A stretch of DNA of 64,000 nucleotides from Hericium rajendrae (Eukaryota > Basidiomycota > Agaricomycetes > Russulales > Hericiaceae): positions 744,001-808,000 of the forward strand of contig CM065890.1 in NCBI GenBank assembly GCA_033439255.1, given 5' to 3'. Numbering within the stretch: position 1 is the stretch's first letter; each line of letters begins with the position of its first letter. Position numbers and translations under genes: made by a program. Positions 60,161 to 64,000 of this stretch are shown piece after piece. The notes beneath the pieces are model-generated. The model searched no databases. It saw only the letters and a list, made by a program, of their open reading frames with translations, and had not been told where the DNA came from.

Positions 60161-60669
60161 AGCCCGGCGTGACGGGCTTCGTGGCGGGCATGAGCTAAAC
60201 GATCCTAAGGCATGCTGGTTGAGTATCCGTCTACTCTGCCTTAGGGAGATTAGCATGAGCACACACTCCGTGGCCCGCTTGTCCACGTGCTGTGAGTGCA
60301 GGAAGCAGTAGGCCGGCGGATCGCGAGCGGGAGGTCCGTGCTCGTGGTGCGCGAGAGGTCAGTACTGGTCACGGTGGCGAGGTGCGGCGTGGCGACCGGG
60401 AGCGTCGAGGGCGTGTAAAGCCTGAGCGTGCATGTGCAGAGGTCGGGCGGGTCAGAAATGAATTAATGAAGCCCTGTGGGCCACGGAAGCTGCGGGGCGT
60501 ACCGACAGACCTACATCTACACCGACTAAGGAAAAGAACACTCACTGTAACATCGGAGACAAATGGTTGTGCATTGACTCACCTATCCCGATCCATTAAG
60601 AACTAAGATATGGAGCTCTTGAAGCCCGTTGGCCTAGTAGTACTTAGCCTGCCATACAAGAATCACAGA

Positions 60670-60901
60670 AGTGGCAGAACTAGGCCAATTTTCGGGCCAA
60701 AAAGTTCGGTAAAATCAGCCATACACACATTAAGCATATATCGAGCCATAGAATGGCGCATCAAGTCACAGAAATAGGCAGAGTAAGAAGCAAAAGGCTG
60801 AAGGTATGCGAGCGATCCGATGGCGCGACGCGCGGCGCGGGAAATTCCAACCGTGGACTCCCTGGTTGCCGTACTGGCACTGCCGCGCTTCGCGCGGCGG
60901 A
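60670..60901 (-). repeat. Right arm of the inverted-repeat structure
   Basis: Reverse-complement partner of 59458-59663. Its outer end holds the perfect hairpin GCCGCGC-TTC-GCGCGGC at 60882-60898, next to an AT-rich block. I know no matching transposon family, and no clear target-site duplication is visible. Confidence 0.85.
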
Positions 60902-60910
60902 AATTCAAAT

Positions 60911-60943
60911 ATTATATTCGAATAAATATATTCGAATATTTCT
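60911..60943. repeat. AT-rich palindromic block
   Basis: ATTCGAAT, itself a palindrome, occurs twice with a six-base spacer, flanked by AATATT. It directly abuts the right arm of the inverted repeat and may be a cruciform or an integration hot spot. Confidence 0.75.
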
Positions 60944-61164
60944 CCTGGCCGTCCACACCTATAAATGGACTGCCCTTGTCATTGACCTCCTCTATCAATG
61001 TCATGGACGCGTCTGGCGCGCAATACTCAAGCACAACGCAGCACCACGCTATGTAAAGATGTGCTGAAAATATCCCACTGTACGTGCCATTTTTACGAAA
61101 TGGAAACTAACGCTCTATACAGTCGCATGACGGAAGGCTGCCTTGAGGCTGCCGTCCTTCGGTG

Positions 61165-62628
61165 TCATGCACAGGCTATGACCTTCTTTACGAGCAGCTG
61201 GCGCATCGTGATGACAAGGCTCGCGCTCACCACCGACAGCGTGCCTGCATAATAAATCGCCGGCCGGAACGCTTCCCTCCCAGCGCTTGACCTGCCGTAC
61301 GCTTCCAGAGTCTATCCCGCAATTGGTCATCCGTGCAGATTCAGAATACATCACGAAAGGCCTGACATAGAACATGTGGGTGAGTACTCACGATGAGGTA
61401 GCCAACCGTCCAGCCCATCATGACCATCGCCAGCGCATTCGTAAGCCGCGTCGGCCCACTGATCCCGCTCATCGCAATAAACACAATGAGCGGTGCCACG
61501 CTGTTGCTGACAGGCTATATCACGAGCACGTTCACCGACGTCACGAGGAGCGACAGCCTCAGGGACGAGACGGGCCCGACCTCGTCGCCGAGCACGCCGA
61601 CGCCGCCGACGCGAGATTGAACACGGCGAGCATGACCGACACGAGCGTGTTCGACGCGCCGGTGGGCTGTGCGTATAGCGGGACGAAGAAATGCGGGACG
61701 AGGAGCGGGAACGTCCCGATGCCGATTCCCGGGAAGAGAAGCAGGAACTTCGGGTCGCGGAAGAGCCTCCTAGCCAAACGACACATAATGAGCTCTGGCT
61801 TGCGCATCCGAAAATAAACAGCATTGTGTACCATTCGACCGAGGCGACCACGCGCCGAGAGCGCTCCTTCAGAAGCATAGATGTGGGCAGACCCACGCGA
61901 GGGTAACGATGCCAGGATTGGAAAGCCGACCCGGTCAATTAGGCCGTCCATCCCACCGCTCACCACTGCCCCGCCGATCCCGACTCCCGCAAATACGAAG
62001 CGTTCGCGAGGCCGCGCCTTCGCTTGAAATACTGCGACGGCAGCGACCCACACGTCTAAAACCCAAAACGCAATAAGCACCCGCAGCAACGTATGAAGTC
62101 AGAGTGAGGCACCATAAACAGCATGCTGGCCCCAAGCCCAATAACAACGCCATTCGTAACCACCAGCCCACTCACGCTCCCCACCGTCCAGCTATTCAAC
62201 AGCTGCCCCGTCTCAAGCAGGAAACACCCGAGAAACGCTCTGCGCTGCGTGCCGAACCTCCGAATGACGGGCATGTTCACGACCACCATCCACACCGTGA
62301 ACGTGAGTGCCAACGAGAGCTGCGCGTCCATACCGAGGTAGATACGCCTGGACGATGCCCCACGAGTAGGCGAGCCGCCTCAGAAGAACCTGCGCGCGCG
62401 TTGTCTGTCAGATACATAAAGGCCCATGGAGGGAGGGGGAACTGACGCGAGGACGCTGCAAGCAGCGACGACGACGAAGCCGTAGCCCCCGTCGGGACTG
62501 TCGTCGACGACTGAAGGCGCGCTTATGCTGTGGATGCTCGCTGCGCCCGTGCTTGGTGTGCCCGCGGCGGCGGCTTCGTTGCCCCTGAGCCGGGCCAGTG
62601 CCGGCAGCGCACCCTCCGGAGTGGTCAC
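61165..62628 (-). pseudogene. Decayed MFS transporter, monocarboxylate type
   Basis: Homolog of fungal monocarboxylate-porter-like MFS proteins (MCT family). Recognisable blocks in order are DDSPDGGYGFVVVAACSVL (the typical start), YSWGIVQAYL, the helix region LTFTVWMVVVNMPVIRRFGT with RRAFLGCFLLETGQLLNSW, PKFLLLFPGIGIGTFPLLVPHFFVPLYA, and REAFRPAIYYAGTLSVVSASL near the C-terminus. The frame is broken: after the first helix an in-frame TGA and a frame change stand before YSWGIVQAYL, and another frame change precedes LGMDAQLSL. A further stop interrupts the stretch VLVI..PVSNS near 61517. No intron placement I tried removes all of these. The blocks that remain are well preserved, so the loss looks fairly recent. 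It lies between the inverted repeats and the segmental duplication. Confidence 0.7.
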
Positions 62629-63223
62629 GTCCTGGGGCGGGCTGGAGTCCTTTCATCAATCCGAAAACGTCGAGAGGCGGATGCGCCCGTGCTGCTCTTC
62701 GAGGGTCTGCAACGACGTAGACGGCATGGCGAATCACCTTGGACTCTAGACGTGCAGAGGCCAATACACGGGTCCGTACTTTATAACTTATCAGGCCCGT
62801 CTGACTATAAGCTGCTTGCATCCCTCCGACGCGCGCTACGGTGTATCACGATCATATCTAGCTTCGAAAGTCAAACAAGTACCAGGCGCGTTTCTGACAA
62901 AGCCAAACTTGATGGTGTGAATTGCTCACTACCAGCAGTCTGCCTACGGGAGGCTCGAAGATGAACCAAGGGCGTCTGCTCAGTCATCGACGTCTGGTGG
63001 GTTCAAGATGAGTCACAACGCACGAAGCGAACACGACGCAGCGGCTGGCAGACGCTTCCCAAACACTTACGGCCTTGGCTTGGCCTTGCCAGTGCGCTGC
63101 ATCGGACCAAGCAGGCAGGGATGCTTATATGTTTTGTCGCGACTCGAACGGCGTAGCATGCCGACTCGGACGCAATCAGTAGGCGGCTCCATTAATTCGA
63201 GAACATCAGTAAATAAACGTAAC
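62629..63223. other. Spacer left of the inverted duplication copy
   Basis: No supported gene. A short minus-strand frame ending RIRLSTFSD near 62656 looks like the lost N-terminus of the transporter relic. The rest, up to the sharp duplication border at about 63224, is unassigned. Confidence 0.4.
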
Positions 63224-63507
63224 TTATCGCGCCCTTCAGAGACGGGGACGGCGCCGACGCAGAGGTTCCTTCTACGCCGAAGTTTATGCCCTTCAGAGAT
63301 GAAGGAAGTTTTGGCATAGTTGACAGTCTGATTTAATTCTCAATATGCTCGCAGGTGTCATCGCCGTCATTGGGTGGTGCAATCCCAGACAGCATCATGA
63401 AGGTGAAGAAAGTGGGGAGCAAAGGGCCCTCGACGGCCTCTGAAGCGGAGGCTCTGCGCAAGGACTCATTCAAGAATTACCCAGACAAACCTGTGAATGT
63501 GGATTAA
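63224..63507 (+). pseudogene. 3' fragment of MAD3 carried by the duplication
   Basis: It contains the last part of mad3 exon 2 (to 63303), the last intron and the whole last exon (63355-63507, 153 nt, as in the parent). The amino-acid end differs from Mad3 by few residues (KDSFKNYPDKPVNVD). The donor after GATGAA is changed from GTAAGT to GGAAGT, and the first 380 residues, including the TPR-like region and both KEN boxes, are missing. It cannot give a working checkpoint protein. Confidence 0.85.
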
Positions 63508-63762
63508 GTTATCTGCTAGAGGTTCTTTCACCGTGTCGGTCTTGATTGAGCTCTATTTGACCTCATGCTTTCCTTTGATACTGTAGAGAAGAATAATTGC
63601 TAGTCATGCTACAGCTTCCACTAGTTTGTTTTGTGGTCCACCGTATCTTGAAATCTAAACATTTGCTTCGCCAGATTGCACGTCACATGTATGTGGTATG
63701 CTGGACGTAGCGGCAATCGATAACATGTTATCGCACCGGCGTGCCACTTCAGAAGGTTGTAC

Positions 63763-64000
63763 CTATTGAATTGGAAGTCCATAGTAATCTGATTGACGGC
63801 CCTGCGCACGTATTCTCTTTGTCAGATGCATAACCATGAGAATGTCCAGTCAAACCCTCACCATGTTCATGAGGAATAGCCCCTCGTCGGTTACCCTGAG
63901 CCACAGATCTGCGGCTTGATCTATCGCTTCAGCCGAAATCTCTACTTCCTGAACTATATGCGGATAGTTGACCACCAATCCTTCTGAGATGCCGAGCCCG
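63763..64000 (-). CDS. F-box protein paralog, 3' end only
   Basis: C-terminal part of a second copy of the F-box gene at 33.2-35.1 kb; the rest lies beyond the window. Exon 63862-64000 reads LGISEGLVVNYPHIVQEVE and DEGLFLMNM, then a 60-nt intron (63802-63861, GTGAGG...GCGCAG) and the last exon 63763-63801, which ends YGLPIQ. The frame is open throughout. The parent reads LVVNHPYLVQQVE, EEGLFLINM and YGFPIQ at these places. Many differences change amino acids, yet the length and ends are kept, which fits a diverging but intact paralog. Its donor is a normal GT where the other copy has GC. Confidence 0.75.

Larger units (their letters stand above)
63224..64000. repeat. Inverted segmental duplication, second copy
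   Basis: Matches the reverse complement of 34843-35622 without large gaps and runs off the window. The spacer between the two stop codons is 255 bases here and 259 in the other copy. Non-coding sequence is about as well kept as coding sequence, so the duplication is fairly young. Confidence 0.9.

Noticed and set aside
60870-60905. Helitron 3' end because of the GC hairpin
   Set aside because: No CTRR end, no 5' TC partner and no Rep/helicase sequence is visible.

Overview
This is a stretch of nuclear DNA from a filamentous basidiomycete, most likely an agaricomycete and perhaps a polypore. The evidence is the gene structure and the gene set. Most genes carry many introns of about 50-65 nt with GT(A/G)AGT-like donors, and the window holds an Rrm4-type RRM/MLLE protein, a basidiomycete seven-helix membrane protein with 12 exons, HET-C, a stand-alone Mad3 and a Stn1 with its C-terminal winged-helix part. 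I see no sign of bacterial or organellar DNA and no intact transposon. Exon borders were worked out by hand from reading frame, splice signals and family conservation, so single borders may be off.

Layout. 1-13 kb: UPF1-like superfamily 1 helicase (+), glucosamine-6-phosphate synthase GFA1 (-), epoxide hydrolase (-), a weak unknown gene (+) and the seven-helix membrane protein (-). 13-30 kb: a gene-poor stretch, a cytochrome P450 (+), telomere protein STN1 (-), another gene-poor stretch, an ALYREF-like mRNA export adaptor (+), a C2H2 transcription factor (+) and a gene-poor stretch. 30-41 kb: actin-interacting protein 1 (-) divergent from an F-box gene (+), then checkpoint protein Mad3 (-) and an Rrm4-like RNA-binding protein (-). 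41-47 kb: a tandem pair of DAL5/TNA1-type transporters (-). 47-58.4 kb: GNAT acetyltransferase (+), ergosterol gene ERG6 (-), an unknown conserved-looking protein (+), HET-C (-) and a G3BP-like NTF2/RRM protein (-). 58.4-64 kb: a decayed region with a pair of inverted repeats around a dead oxidoreductase fragment, a decayed monocarboxylate-type transporter, and an inverted copy of the F-box/Mad3 junction that runs off the right edge.

The genes are mostly unrelated housekeeping functions and do not form a biosynthetic or defence cluster. RNA functions recur (helicase, ALYREF, Rrm4-like, G3BP-like), but nothing in the layout shows co-regulation. The most informative structures are the inverted segmental duplication between 34.84-35.62 kb and 63.22-64.00 kb, which copied an F-box gene and carried the tail of mad3 with it, and the tandem transporter duplication, in which the promoters were copied too. 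I did not find a convincing undescribed system.
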